Shown: positions 1-11,829, numbered from the stretch's first letter. The stretch: 64,000 nt of DNA from Bathymodiolus brooksi (GCA_963680875.1 OY804590.1:18848640-18912639); one strand, 5' to 3'. The notes: generated by a model from the sequence alone, not told the origin. Program-made: numbers and translations.

Positions 1-59
1 ACTACAATCTGTTGTTAGTTACGTTCGTTACATTCTCCAGCCTTAAACAGCCATAAACA

Positions 60-300
60 TACAATGTACTACGCATCGTCGAAAAAGCAAAGATACGCAC
101 CCTTTATGCTTGGATGATACACAATGTTAGAGAAAACCGACGGGCAAATCCAGAATTGACAATCCAGAGACAGGAACAACATCAAGCACTAGACACAGAG
201 AAAGGACGACAAAGAATCAGCACTGAAAAATAAAAGGATGAGCAACACGCCTACCCCTATGTGCTCGCGAGTGGTAAGCAGTTTTGCTTCATATGAAAAT
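60..300 (-). mobile_element. Family P form B tail remnant (minus strand)
   Basis: Read on the minus strand this is a diverged copy of the form B tail seen more cleanly at 43310-43750: the order TTCGCGAGCAC..., then CCAGTTTCTCTGGATTGTC-like sequence, then a CTCTAACGTT-like end is recognisable. It lies head to head with the plus-strand form A tail that starts near 305. No coding sequence is left. Confidence 0.5.
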
Positions 301-304
301 ACCC

Positions 305-3040
305 TGCGAGTTCATCCCGAGTTTTTAGTGGGGTTCGTTTTGCTCAATCTTTTTCATTGTTTTTTGGAAATTGCATGTTCTGTCCTTTGATCTACGAATT
401 CTGATTACCCCCGTAGTATCTTAGATTTACGACTTCTGATTACCCCTTTGGTATCTTAGATTTACGACTTCTGATTACCCCTGTGGTATCTTAGATTTAC
501 GACTTCTGATTACCCCTGTGGTATCTTAGATTTACGACTTATGATTACCCCTATGGTATTTTAGAATTACGACTTCTGATTACCCCTGTAGTATCTTAGA
601 CTTACGGCTTCTGATTACCCCTTTGGTATCTTAGATTTACGACTTCTGATTACCCCTGTGGTATCTTAGACTTACGACTTCTGATTACCCCTTTGGTATC
701 TTAGATTTACGACTTCTGATTACCCCTGTGGTATCTTAGACTTACGGCTGCTGATTACCCCTTTGGTATCTTAGATTTACGACTTCTGATTACCCCTTTG
801 GTATCCTGTGGTATCTCAGATTTACGACTTCTGATTACCCCTATGGTATCTTAGACTTACGATTTCTGATTACCCCTGTGGTATCTTAGACTTACGGCTT
901 CCGATTACCCCTTTGGTATCTTAGATTTACGGCTTCTGATAACCCCTTTGGTATCTTAGATTTACGGCTTCTGATACCCCTTTGGTATCTTAAATTTACG
1001 ACTTCTGATTACCCCTTTGGTATCTTAGGCTTACGATTTCTGATTATCCCTTTGGTATCTTAGACTTACGGGTTCTGCTTACCCCTTTGGTATCTTAGAT
1101 TTACGACTTCTGATTACCCCTTTGGTATCTTAGACTTACGACTTCTGCTTACCCCTTTGGTATCTTAGATTTACGACTTCTGATTACCCCTGTGGTATCT
1201 TAGATTTACAACTTCTGATTACCCCTGTGGTATCTTAGACTTACGGCTTCTGATTACCCTTTTGGTATCTTAGATTTACGATTTCTGATTATCCCTTTGG
1301 TATCTGAGATTTTCGACTTCTGATTACCCCTTTGGTATCTTAGATTTACGACTTCTGATTACTCCTGTGGTATCTTAGATTTACGGCTTCTGATTACTCC
1401 TTTGGTATCTTAGACATACGGCTTCTGATTACCCCTGTGGTATCTTAGACTTACGGCTTCTGATTACCCCTTTGGTATCTTAGATTTACGGCTTCTGATA
1501 ACCCCTTTGGTATCTTAGATTTACGACTTCTGGTTACCCCTTTGGTATCTTAGACTTACGACTTCTGATTACCCCTTTGGTATCTTAGATTTACGACTTC
1601 TGATTATCCCTTTGGTATCTTAAATTTACGGGTTCTGCTTACCCCTTTGGAATCTTAGATTTACGATTTCTGATTACCCCTTTGGTATCTTAGATTTACG
1701 ACTTCTGATTACCCCTTTGGAATCTTAGATTTACGACTTCTGATTACCCCTTTGGTATCTTAGATTTACGACTTCTGATTACCCCTGTGGTATCTTAGAC
1801 TTACGGCTTCTGATTACCCCTTTGGTATCTTAGATTTACGTCTTCTGATTACCCCTTTGGTATCTTAGATTTACGACTTCTGATTACCCCTTTGGTATCT
1901 TAGATTTACGACTTCTGATTACTCCTGTGGTATCTTAGATTTACGGCTTCTGATTACTCCTTTGGTATCTTAGACATACGGCTTCTGCTTACCCCTGTGG
2001 TATCTTAGATTTACGGCTTCTGATTACCCCTTTGGTATCGTAGATTGACGGCTTCTGATAACCCCTTTGGTATCTTAGATTTACGACTTCTGATTACCCC
2101 TTTGGTATCTTAGACTTACGACTTCTGATTACCCCTTTGGTATCTTAGATTTACGACTTCTGATTATCCCTTTGGTATCTTAAACATACGGGTTCTGCTT
2201 ACCACTTTGGTATCTTAGATTTACGATTTCTGATTGCCCCTTTGGTATCTTAGATTTACGACTTTTGATTACCCTTTGGTTTCTTAGATTTACGACTTCT
2301 AATTACCCCTTTGGAATCTTAGATTTACGACTTCTGATTACCCCTTTGGTATCTTAGATTTACGACTTCTGATTACCCCTTTGGTATTTTAGATTTACGA
2401 CTTCTGATTATCCCTTTGGTATCTTAGATTTACGACTTCTGATTACCCCTGTGGTATCTTAGATTTACGACTTCTGATTATCCATGTGGTATCTTAGATT
2501 TACGACTTCTGATTACCCCTGTGGTATCTTAGATTTACGATTTCTGATTACCCCTTTGGTATCTTAGATTTACGTCTTCTGATTACCCCTGTGGTATCTT
2601 AGATTTACGACTTCTGATTACCCCTGTGGTATCTTAGACTTACGGCTTCTGATTACCCTTTTGGTATCTTAGATTTACGACTTCTGATTACCCCTTTGGT
2701 ATCTTAGATTTACGACTTCTGACTACCCCTTTGGTATCTTAGATTTACGACTTCTGATTACTCCTGTGGTATCTTAGATTTACGTCTTCTGATTACTCCT
2801 TTGGTATCTTAGATTTACGGCTTCTGATAACCCCTTTGGTATCTTAGATTTACGACTTCTGATTACCCCTTTGATATCTTAGATTTAAGATTTCTGATTA
2901 CCCCTTTGGTATCTTAGACTTACGACTTCTAATTACCCCTTTGGTATCTTAGATTTACGGCTTCTGATTACCCCTTTGGTATCTTAGATTTACGACTTCT
3001 GATTACCCCCGTGATATCTTCAAACTTTTCCTACGTAGTA
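305..3040 (+). mobile_element. Family P form A tail enlarged by a tandem array
   Basis: The left part (305-390) reads GAGTTCATCCCGAGTTTTTA, GTGGGGTTCG, then a CTTTGAT segment, which is the family P form A tail. The right end (2990-3032) reads TATCTTCAAACTTTTCCTAC, matching the tail's normal terminus. Between these two ends, where other copies have one 35 bp segment, this copy has about 75. The array therefore sits in place inside a transposon tail. Confidence 0.85.
391..3022 (+). repeat. 35 bp tandem array, about 75 copies
   Basis: The unit is GATTTACGACTTCTGATTAC followed by CCCTTTGGTATCTTA. Main variants are CTTT/CTGT before GG, GATTT/GACTT, and GACTTC/GGCTTC. Rarer variants recur every 560 bp (16 units): GGGTTCTGCTT at 1070, 1630 and 2190; ACTCCTGTGG at 1361 and 1921; TAGACATACG at 1411 and 1971. 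Single-copy versions of the same 35 bp occur in family P tails at about 11570, 30210, 35480 and 62840. Confidence 0.97.
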
Positions 3041-3417
3041 ACTAAATAGTACAGCACACTGCTAATATAATAATACTAAGCAATCTTTTATTATACATCA
3101 CCACTTTTCTCCAAATGTTTGTTCCCGGAAATGTCGTACGAAGAAGGCACATTGCATTTAATATATAACTAGTAATAATGGAAAGTATATATGCATTTAT
3201 GAAATAAAGACGGGTTTATTTTGGGAAACAGGGTGGTATAGGTGAAAAGAGGTATAAATCAATATTGTCATATATTATCTCCCTGTAATTTGATGTTGAA
3301 ATCAGTTCAAATAAATACAGTGAAATGTTTAGGCATTTTTTTTTAATGTAAATTTCCCTCACCTTCCCATCCTGCTACATAGTTCATAGTTCATATGCTA
3401 TCTTTGATGTTGTACGG
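3041..3417. other. No gene seen
   Basis: AT-rich sequence between the 35 bp array and the 113 bp repeat. I see no open reading frame worth noting and no repeat family that I can name. Confidence 0.6.
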
Positions 3418-3755
3418 CACATAGTTTCTCCATCTTTGATTGGTTTGGTTCTTTATTTAGAAGTACCATGTCTGTTGTTTGTAATAATATTTTTATATTG
3501 TTTAACATGATATATTTGTATTATGTTTTAAGCATAGTTTCTCCATCTTTGATTGACCTGGTTCTTTATTTAGAAGTACCAGGTCTGTTGTTTGTAATAA
3601 TATGTCATATTGTTCATCACGATATCTTTGTATTATGTTTTAAGCATAGTTTCTCCATCTTTGATTGACTTGGTTCTTTATTTAGAAGTACCAGGTTTGT
3701 TGTTTGTAATAATATGTCATATTGTTCATCACAATATCTTTATATTATGTAATAC
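3418..3755 (+). repeat. 112-113 bp tandem repeat, three copies
   Basis: ATAGTTTCTCCATCTTTGAT recurs at 3421, 3534 and 3646, each followed by TTGGTTCTTTATTTAGAAGT and a TTGTTTGTAATAATAT segment. The spacing is 113 and 112 bp. The short open frame through it (3468-3668) is a by-product of the repeat. Confidence 0.9.
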
Positions 3756-3899
3756 ATGTTAATGATTAGTTTTTCCGTCATTTATATAAATAAATGACAA
3801 ATTTCATTTCAAACATGTAGTTTGTTATTATTCCGCCCCATCAAACAGAGCAAAATTGTGTTGACAAAAATCTAATTTATGTGTAATTATAGAAAGAAA

Positions 3900-5175
3900 G
3901 TTAAACAGTGAATGATGGTCAACAATTCAACCAATATCAACAAAGAGAACAACCATCTCTCACCTTACACAATGGAACACAGAAAAGACCAGGACGTATG
4001 GCGTTGGATTGGAACAACCACAACACTATGGCGGGGTTAAATCTGTTGATGGGATGATTGGGACAACCACAGCACTATGGCGGGATTAAATCTGTTGATG
4101 GGATGATTGGGACAACCACAACACTATGGCGGGGTTAAATCAGTGTATGTGATGATTGGGACAACCATAACACTATGATGGGGTTAAATCCGTTGATGGG
4201 ATGATTGGAACAACACAACACTATGGAGGGGTTAAATCTGTTAATGGGATGATTGGGACAACCACAACACTATGGCGGGGATACATCTGTTGATGGAAGG
4301 ATTGGTACAACCACAATACTATGGCGGGGATAACTCTGTTGATGGGATGATTGGGACAACCACAAGACTATGGTGGGGGTAAATCTGTTGATGGAATGAT
4401 TGGGACAACCACAACACTATAGCGGGGTTAAATCTGTTTATGTGATGATTGGGACAACCACAACACTATGGCAAGGTTAAATCTGTTTATGGGATGATTA
4501 CGACAACCACAAGATTATGGCGGGGTTAAATCTGTTGATGGGATGATTGGGACAACCACAACACTATGGCGGGGTTAAATCTGTTGATGGGATGATTGGG
4601 ACAACCACAACACTAAGGCGGGGATACATCTGTTGATGGGATGATTGGGACAACCACAACACTATGGCGGGGTTAAATCTGTTTATGGGATGATTGGGAC
4701 AACCACAACACTATGGCGGGATTAAATCTGTTTATGGGATGATTTAGACAACCACAACACTATGGCGGGGTTAAATCTGTTGATGGGATGATTGGGATAA
4801 CCACAACACTATGGCGGGGTTAAATCTGTTTATGGGATGATTGGGACAACCACAACACTATGGCGGGGCTAATTCTGTTTATGGGATAATTGGGACAACC
4901 ACAACACTATGGTGGGGTTAAATTTGTTTATGGGATGATTGGGACAACCACAACACTATGGCGGGGCTAATTCTGTTTATGGGATGATTGGGACAACCAC
5001 AACACTATGACGGGGTTAAATCTGTTGATGCAATACCCATCTCATTACTGGATTACAAATGTATTATTTTAAACTTTATTGTATTTGTAAATAAAAATGA
5101 AAGGAAGAAGAGTTTAAAGATACCAAAGGGGTAATCAGAATCCGTATAGCGAAGAAGAACAGACAACACAATGGC
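3900..5175 (+). mobile_element. Family II-like copy holding the 49 bp array
   Basis: The left flank (3905-4008) contains GGTCAACAATTC, ACCAATATCAAC, GAACACAGAAAA and GACGTATGGCGTT. These appear in the same order in the unexpanded copy at 40650-40800. There they run into one GTGGCGGGATTAGACCAGTT segment, whereas here they run into about 21 tandem copies of the equivalent segment. Confidence 0.6.
4009..5032 (+). repeat. 49 bp tandem array, about 21 copies
   Basis: The unit is ACAACCACAACACTATGGCG followed by GGGTTAAATCTGTTGATGGG and ATGATTGGG. Variants include GTTTATGGG for GTTGATGGG and GGGATACATC (4281 and 4624, 343 bp or 7 units apart). The core ATGGCGGGGTTAAATCTGTT resembles the conserved ATGGCGGGATTAAACTAGTT of family II copies near 12525, 22600, 25380 and 46470. 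Confidence 0.95.
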
Positions 5176-5178
5176 TTT
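5104..5178 (-). mobile_element. Family P form A tail remnant
   Basis: Minus-strand tail terminus: GAAGAGTTTAAAGATACCAA, then AGGGGTAATCAGAATCCGTA, then CAGACAACACAATGG. This about 75 bp stub lies just after the 49 bp array. It contains single copies of both segments that are amplified elsewhere (35 bp and 26 bp units). Confidence 0.8.
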
Positions 5179-5284
5179 TGTATTACATATTTGTAATTGA
5201 ATGTTGTGAGCATATCGTCTGTGCTTGTCCTAAGCAAGAACTTGGATTACTAACGCCATATGCCATGGCATATTTGTGTGTATG

Positions 5285-5990
5285 TTCAATGGTTAGACAT
5301 GATTGTTCTTTTTATTAACTTTGGTTCAAATGTTTGCCACCACTGTTTCAACTTTTCATAGCTACAATGTACCTATTGATGATCGTGAGGTGATTGAGAC
5401 AATCGGCAAACCTCGGGTGAATCCGCTTCTCTCCCTCAATACCTCGGCTGTAATACGGTATTTGATATGCGTCTACGCGTCACATTTCTTCGCCGGAAGA
5501 CCGTATCACTTCAATCAAACATTGCGCACCGCGAATAAGTTCTAAAATGGCGACAATAGATGAGTTTGTTTTGAAAATATTGGTCTTTGATGAAGGTACG
5601 GAATCAGCCGACATTGCGACGAATGAAAATATATTATTATTGGACGAATATTCGAAAGTGAAATTATCTTAATACCTCCTTCATTGAAGATTTCCGAAAG
5701 TAGTTCCAATGGGAGCTATCGTAATACGGACGAGGTATGATGAAGGTACGGAATCAGCCGAAGTTGCGACGAGTGGTGATTGAGAGCTACGTTTGTACAT
5801 ATGACATCCCTAGTTACTTGTGAAAATATTATGCCGTGGTGTTTGTGTGTGTGTTTTCAATGGTTGGAGATGACTGTTCTTTTTATTAACTTTGGTCCAA
5901 TTGTTCGCCACCACTGTTTAAACGTTCATTTCATAGCTACTTATTAATGAGGTGATTGAGAATTACGTGGATACATGTTTCTCACTTTTG
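5285..5990 (+). repeat. Degenerate local duplication
   Basis: Two diverged copies: 5285-5405 and 5835-5965 share TTCTTTTTATTAACTTTGGT, a GCCACCACTGTTT core and GAGGTGATTGAGA. GATGAAGGTACGGAATCAGC also occurs twice (5590 and 5740). The period is about 550 bp for the first pair. Confidence 0.7.
5547..5672 (+). CDS. Short open frame, possibly a broken coding fragment
   Basis: An ATG in the context AAAATGG opens a 41-codon frame beginning MATIDEFVLKILVFDEGTES and ending in TAA. The next 100 bp repeats part of it out of frame (GATGAAGGTACGGAATCAGC at 5740). This suggests an old coding fragment that was duplicated and broken. I do not recognise the family. It may be chance. Confidence 0.2.
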   Translation: MATIDEFVLKILVFDEGTESADIATNENILLLDEYSKVKLS

Positions 5991-6564
5991 AGACAGACCA
6001 GTTCCTATTTTTAGCGATGTGAGATTTTCTTATCTTGCACTAGTGCAAGACAAAAAAATCACGTGCGTTTTACCGGCAAATGCATGCTGTACAGTTTATG
6101 TCAACTGTCCCCCAATTCTCCATGCTTTTCCTTTTTAAAATAAACAATTAACCACGATTCTACTACATAAGTATTTTTAAATTCATTTATGTATTATATT
6201 CTGCTAGCTAACGTGCACCTTTCACGGTGTTTGATTCTTTTTTCAGGCTCTCTTCCAGTCAATGTTTGTTTACTTTGAGTTAATAATAGAGTGCTCTCCC
6301 TTGTTAGTAACTAACGTAAAGAAAGAAATTACCTCCCTTTGACCAAATTCAAATATTTTTTACGGGTATTTATCTCTGTTGTAGTAACATGTATAATATA
6401 TTTATTAAATACATTGTACTTTATGATGAAATACATTTGAAATACTGCCGAGATACGGTTGCATATGGATAAATCGAATATTTACTTCAGCAATGGAAAA
6501 ATAAATTGCGGGAAAACGCTCGATCATGGAATGTAAGCAAAAACAATTAGTCTATTAGGTGTTT
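5991..6564. other. No gene seen
   Basis: AT-rich sequence with no coding frame that I would defend. A TTTTTTCAGGCTC-like acceptor motif near 6240 has no open frame after it. Confidence 0.5.
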
Positions 6565-6765
6565 AGTGAGAAATAAAATCAAACACCGGAAAACGTACAA
6601 GATAGGGAAATCTCCGACACCCTTGGGTAAGATTACAATCGTTCTCTAACTCGGCAAGCCTCGTAAAGAGAACGATTGAAATCTTACCCTCGGGTGTCGG
6701 AGATTTCCCTATATCTTGTACTCTCCCCGGTGTTAGATTCTATATATCTTCTCTACTTATTTCTA
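6565..6765. mobile_element. Foldback MITE-like element
   Basis: Arms at 6598-6649 and 6667-6719 are inverted copies: AAATCTCCGACACCC in the left arm and GGGTGTCGGAGATTT in the right arm. Weaker pairing extends outward through AACACCGG/CCGGTGTT. The short loop gives a long hairpin. The open frame at 6676-6915 crosses the right arm and is not a gene. Confidence 0.85.
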
Positions 6766-7519
6766 ACATGTATCATATGTATTAACAAGGATTATAAAAA
6801 CCGAATTACTTCTTGTATAACGTACAACAAAGCATATAAAAAATCGTTAAATGCGGTCAGTAAGAACGTAGATAGAATTAAGCGCACACTACACGTTTCA
6901 CATTACCTTCCATAGATGCGAACGATCATATTGTTTATTGTCATGAAGTGATTAATTGGAATATTGAATATAATTCGCACATTAACAATAGTCCATTTTA
7001 ACACTTTCGTTCATGTTTGTATGAAGTGTTAATGAAAAAAATATATAGTTGGATTAGTTTAAGTTTAAAATCAAGGTTATTCCAGAATCGCGTCGTGTGC
7101 ACTAAATTATATATGTTTTTATGAAGCTGTCGTGATGAAACTTGGCAGATGATAAAGTCCGTGAAACCCGATAACTTGCGGATGGTAAAGCCCGAGAATA
7201 TATTGGTGCTCCAAGTATGGAGGATACTACTCAGAATAGACAACTACACGAGACACCACGTGCTGGGAAGGAAGCCTCCTCAATTCAAAGCTAGGACCGG
7301 AATAAGACAGATGCTCCATTAGGACCTGACGGCTGCTGAAACGTTGAGTTCTTGAAGTCATGTCGGTTTATTATAACAGGTAATGCATCACTGTTATTGC
7401 GCCGACACATATAAAAATACGACAAAGCATCAAATATATATTTCTTGGTGTTACTTTTGCTTTGTTGTTGATAATGGATACACAAATAGCCACAGCACAT
7501 CTATTTATACAATCAGTTT

Positions 7520-7655
7520 ATAGCATATCACGCCAGGAAAGTTAACGATGATGTATTTGTGCGTTATGTATATCGATGTTGAGTCTTGCTATGATCTTTT
7601 TAATGAATTTTGGAACTGTTCCGACAGTGTGGTATATATATATATTTCATTTTAA
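7520..7655 (-). mobile_element. Family II copy, partial
   Basis: On the plus strand this reads CACGCCAGGAAAGTTAACGA, then a TATCGATG segment, then GGAACTGTTCCGACAGTGTG. It matches the reverse complement of the family II block (CCACACTGTCGGAAC ... CTCACTTTCCTGGC). Confidence 0.75.
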
Positions 7656-7665
7656 CACTGAAAAT

Positions 7666-7822
7666 GGTTATTCCAGAAACGCATAGTGGGCACTATTTAC
7701 GATATCTACGTTTTTATTTCTACCATCCCTACAATTTGTGAGTTCGATTACCGCTCATGTTGTCGTGAAATAAAAAACATAGATATCAAACCTAGTGCAA
7801 ACGACTCGTTTCTGGAATAACC
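7666..7822. mobile_element. Foldback MITE-like element
   Basis: The left end GGTTATTCCAGAAACGC matches the inverted right end CGTTTCTGGAATAACC. The arms also share an inverted ATATCTACGTTTTTTATTTC-like block. A half copy of the same end lies at 17205-17260 and another near 7077. A 24 bp direct duplication (AATAACCTTCATCAGGTA) follows at 7817-7865. Confidence 0.8.
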
Positions 7823-7904
7823 TTCATCAGGTAGGCTCAGAATAACCTTCATCAGGTACGCTCAGAGTCAAATATTGCAAAACAAAATAATTCAAATGTC
7901 CAAA

Positions 7905-9150
7905 CGCTACTAAAATCTAGAATTAAAGAATTGATTCACCGTTGCTTCCCAAAGAAGAACGGAGAACAAAGGTTGCAGTATCTTGTTATTGGTAGAGACA
8001 AATCTTCCTTTGTCAAAAGCCATTCAAAATCTAATAATAAATATAAACAGGACGAGATTTTCAAATGCTAGATGTTTTAATCGACAACATATTGTCCTGT
8101 TTGGTGGACGAGTGTTTCCACAAACGATTGGTATTCCAATGGATACGAATCGGGCTCTTCTACTCGCCGATTTGCTTCGACATACTAATAGGGAGACTTC
8201 CTTCATGGGCTTCTCATGAATAAAGTTAGAAAATAGCAGAGACCTTTGATTCCAGCTTCCGCTTTATAGATGTTGGTCTGTCACTGAACAATTCTCAATT
8301 CGGTGATCATCTTTATCACATCTATTCAAATGAGCTTGAACTTAAGGATACTAATGATACTCAAAAGTCAGCTTCTTACTATGACCTTCACATTGAAATC
8401 GACAGCGGAGGAATATTAAAAACAGAACTATACGACAAACGCGATGACTTCACTTTTCCAATTGTCAATTTCCCCTTCATCAGTAGCAATATTAGAGCAT
8501 CAACAGCGCATGGGGTTTACATTACACAACTCGTACATTAGTCTAGAGCTTGTGCCCTGTACAGTGATTTGTGGAAAGAGCCTACTGCTGACACAAAAGC
8601 TATTCAAACAAGTCTACGTTGCTCCTAGGTTGAAATCATCGCTACACAAATTCACGGTCGTCATCACAATCTGGTTGACCGTTACGAAATATCCATATTT
8701 AAAAGGACGATGGATTTTTACTTTTTACTTAGATGTTTTATTTCCTCTATCACTGCCAAGACTTTTACCGGATTTGACTGCACATGCGTAACACGGTGGG
8801 TGTTTTATAAGAAGCAGGAACCACTTACTCTTCGCGAGCACCTGAGTTCACCCCCAGTTTTTTTGGTGGGTCTGTGTTGCTCATTGTTTTGGTTTTTTAG
8901 TGTTGTTCTATTGTGTGTGTTCACTTTCTGAGTTCTGTGTTGTGATGTCCGTTGCGATTTCTGCATAGGGCGGTGATCCAGTTGTTTGTCGGAGGGTTCA
9001 TGCTTTGTTTGTGCTGTTTATTTTGTTTGTCTGTGATGGTGTCCGACGCGTGTTTTTGTTTTGTTTTGCTTCGTCATGTGTGATCTGTGGTACCAGTTTT
9101 TCTGAATTGTCAATTCTTGATTACCCCATCGATATTCTTTAACGTTTATT
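7905..9150 (+). pseudogene. Family P form B copy: broken reverse transcriptase plus tail
   Basis: The reading begins RIKELIHRCFPKKNGEQRLQ, shifts frame near 8093, and continues through GRVFPQTIGIPMDTN (8103-8150). The usual G of IPMGTN is D. The catalytic YIDD is replaced by FIDVGLSLNN near 8262. A stop interrupts the region after VYITQLVH near 8540. The remaining thumb-like part resembles the copy at 10815. The form B tail then runs from about 8800 to 9150 (TTCGCGAGCACCTGAGTTCA, ... ATATTCTTTAACGTTT). Enzymatically dead. The family resemblance is to Penelope-like elements, judged by motifs only. Confidence 0.8.
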
Positions 9151-9461
9151 TGAGAGTAACAAAACAAAGGGACCTAATCAGGATAGCCGAAATCGAAATC
9201 TTGTGATGTGATGTAATTGATGAGTTCAATGTATTGTCTTGGTGAGATGTCATCGATATGTGTTGACCATTTTATTGTCTGTTCTTCTGGTTACCCCTTC
9301 CTTGGGAATTGTCAAATCTTTCTTGCAGTTTTCCCAGAAGTATCCACTGATTAAACCTAATATATAAGAGCCACAATGTAATTTAAATACATGTTTTTTT
9401 CCCAAAGTGATGGCGGTAAACTTCCGTTATTAGCCACATATATGGGAAATAAGTATATAAC

Positions 9462-9625
9462 TGAGTTCATCCCCAGTTTTTAGTGGGGTTCGTGTTACTC
9501 GATCTTTAGTTTTATGTGTATGTTTTGTAGATCGTTGTTTGCCATTTTGTACGTTTTCCTTTGGTCATTGTGTTGTTTGATCTTCTTCGATATAAGGATT
9601 CTATTAACCTCTTTGGTATCTTAGA
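9462..9625 (+). mobile_element. Family P form A tail, solo
   Basis: GAGTTCATCCCCAGTTTTTA, GTGGGGTTCGTGTTACTCG, and the terminus CTCTTTGGTATCTTAG are present without any RT sequence. A run of about 20 G follows at 9634-9654. Confidence 0.85.
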
Positions 9626-9654
9626 GAAAACAGAAGGGGGGGGGGGGGGGGGGG

Positions 9655-10770
9655 CACTAAACTTTAGACCCCATATACCATGCATTCATTCTATTTGCGC
9701 AGTCAAATTACAATGACCTTTCATGTTTATTTTATACGGTCATAGCTTTTCTTACTTGTTAGTTGAGATCATTCTTAGGACTGGCCTCTTGTACCTCTTT
9801 CAGATGAGTTACCTGTTGAACTTGGAGGAACAAGTTAAACATCAGTTCTGTTAACAGAGTGTGTCAAATGGCGCGAACAATGGATGCTTGTATAATTTTC
9901 TTATTCAATATAGAATATTACCACTCATGGATTAATGTTATTTATCCGTACAACAAACACACTATTAATGCAGTGTCTTAAGTTATAAAGTTTATGAGTA
10001 TTCCGCCCAAAATTGGGGAAAGGGAAATACACATTGGATCTCGCTTTTGTCCTAAAATTTAAGGCTAATTCACATAAACTTTATATTTTACGACACTGTA
10101 CCGCTATACAGTGTAATTATATATTTCTCCAGGTACAGTTTGTACTCCGGTTTCTTCAATCATTAAATGTCATACCCACTATATAACTAACATATTGTTA
10201 AAGGTTCAACACCCGTAATCCTAAGACTATCTGAAACACAGATATAATTCATTAATTGTTTTGTTGTAATACCTTGTTCCGTGGTGTTTTCTAATCATAA
10301 AATTGATTTTCTACATTAGAGTTGTCTCCCGTTAATGCTGGAAATATTCACCCCGGAGTCAAGCACAAACAGACAACTAATTAAAAGAGGATTTATGTCG
10401 TCAAAGTAATTTCATAAAGATGTTCGATTCTTGTTTAGTGTCAAGTGAGGAGTATTTCAGTTATATTCAAAACGAGGTTAAGTTAACAAACTACAAATCA
10501 AGTAGGAAAATGGCGGCACTGGAATGGACCAATCGGTGGACTTTCGATTGCAACCGGAAGTAGATGCTCAGAAAATATCACTAAATAATAAGCTTAAGCC
10601 AGTTTTCTGGAGATCAGATTTTTTAAAGGATAGTTTTTAAATAAAATTTAGAAGTTGTAAAATGTATCCAAATTAAATTGGAATATAAAGAGATGTTCAA
10701 CAGAAGTATAAAACATTCTGTCTAATCAATTAACCTTCGTGGATAACTTATAATTTCATTTTGACAATAT
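9655..10770. other. No gene seen
   Basis: AT-rich unique-looking sequence. GAGGTTAAGTTAACAAAC and AATGGCGGCACTGG near 10475-10525 suggest a possible transcript start, but no ORF or splice pattern supports it. Confidence 0.5.
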
Positions 10771-10814
10771 AATGATAAATGAAAACAATTTGAATGCAAA
10801 TCATATTATTATAT

Positions 10815-11608
10815 ATATGCAATCACATACACTCAAGAAAAACGAAAAGAAACTAGCCCGATCCTTTAGTTTCACGTTCCGCTATATAGATGATGTCCTT
10901 TCACTAAATAATTCTAGCTTTGGTGATTTCGTTGATCGCATCTATCCCATTGAGCTCGAAATAAAGGATACCACAGATACAGATAGGTATGCTTCATACC
11001 TTGACCTACACCTCGAAATTGACAGTAAGGGGTTAAGAACGAACCTTTACGACAAAAGAGATGATTTCAATTTTCCCATTGTGAACTTTGCATTTATATC
11101 TAACAACATTCCAGCAGCACCTGCATATGGAATATATATCTCTCAGTTGATACGATATTCCAGAGCTTGTGGCTCCTATCAGGATTTCCTTGATAGAGGG
11201 TTGCTGCTAACAAGGAAGCTACTGATCCAAGGGTTCCTCTTGGTTAAATTGAAGTCATCACTTCGAAAGTTTTACGGTCGCCGCCATGACTTGGTTGACC
11301 GCTATGGAATATCTGTGTCACAAATGACCACGGATATGTTCCATTTGTCGTAAACACTTCCCGGTCCTTTCTTCATTCATGACTTATCACCGGGTTTGTG
11401 ACTAGAATAACACGACGGACGCCACTAGTGGAGCAGGAATTCACCCCCGGTTTTTACTGGGGTTCGTGTTACTCGATCTTTAGTTTTATGTGTAGGTTTT
11501 GTAGATCGTTGTTTGTCCTTTTGTCCTTTTTCTTTTGATCATTGTGTTTTCGGTTCTTCTTCGATATACGGATTCTGATTACCGCTTTGGTATCTTCAAA
11601 CTCTTCTT
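10815..11608 (+). mobile_element. Family P form A copy, 5' truncated, with intact RT C-terminal part
   Basis: The open frame (usable from about 10820 to the stop at 11351-11353) encodes the RT palm with RYIDDVLSLNNSSFG, so the catalytic YIDD box is intact. It continues with ASYLDLHLEID, LYDKRDDFNFPIV, GIYISQLIRYSRACGSYQDF and a basic end RKFYGRRHDLVDRYGIS. The upstream fingers and the IPMGTN motif are missing, so this is a 5'-truncated insertion. The form A tail follows to 11608 (CACCCCCGGTTTTTACTGGG ... TATCTTCAAACTC). No GIY-YIG nuclease follows the RT. The motif order is Penelope-like, but the class is not proven. Confidence 0.85.
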
Positions 11609-11829
11609 ACATTGAAATAGAAAAAAACACACCATTTGCTTCAAAACTGGTCAAAGGGAAATAACTTTAACAAAATTTAAAATTTGGACCATTTTATAAA
11701 TTCGATTGAAAACAAAAACTCAAAATCTGTAAAGCATCATCTAAATTTGCTGAAAGATTTTGGAGAAGAAGATTGTGATGTGAAAAGCTTACAAACCAGC
11801 ACGACAACTGAAGCAGAAGAATGACAATG

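Noticed and set aside
391..3022. CRISPR-like array
   Set aside because: There are no unique spacers between constant repeats. Units are contiguous, the context is eukaryotic and no cas genes are present. The same holds for the other arrays.
3468..3668. 66-codon ORF
   Set aside because: It runs along the 112-113 bp tandem repeat and has no other support.
10772..11608. Hammerhead ribozyme, as found in some Penelope-like elements
   Set aside because: I looked for the CTGATGA ... GAAA core in and around the family P copies and did not see a convincing one. A covariance-model search would be the proper test.
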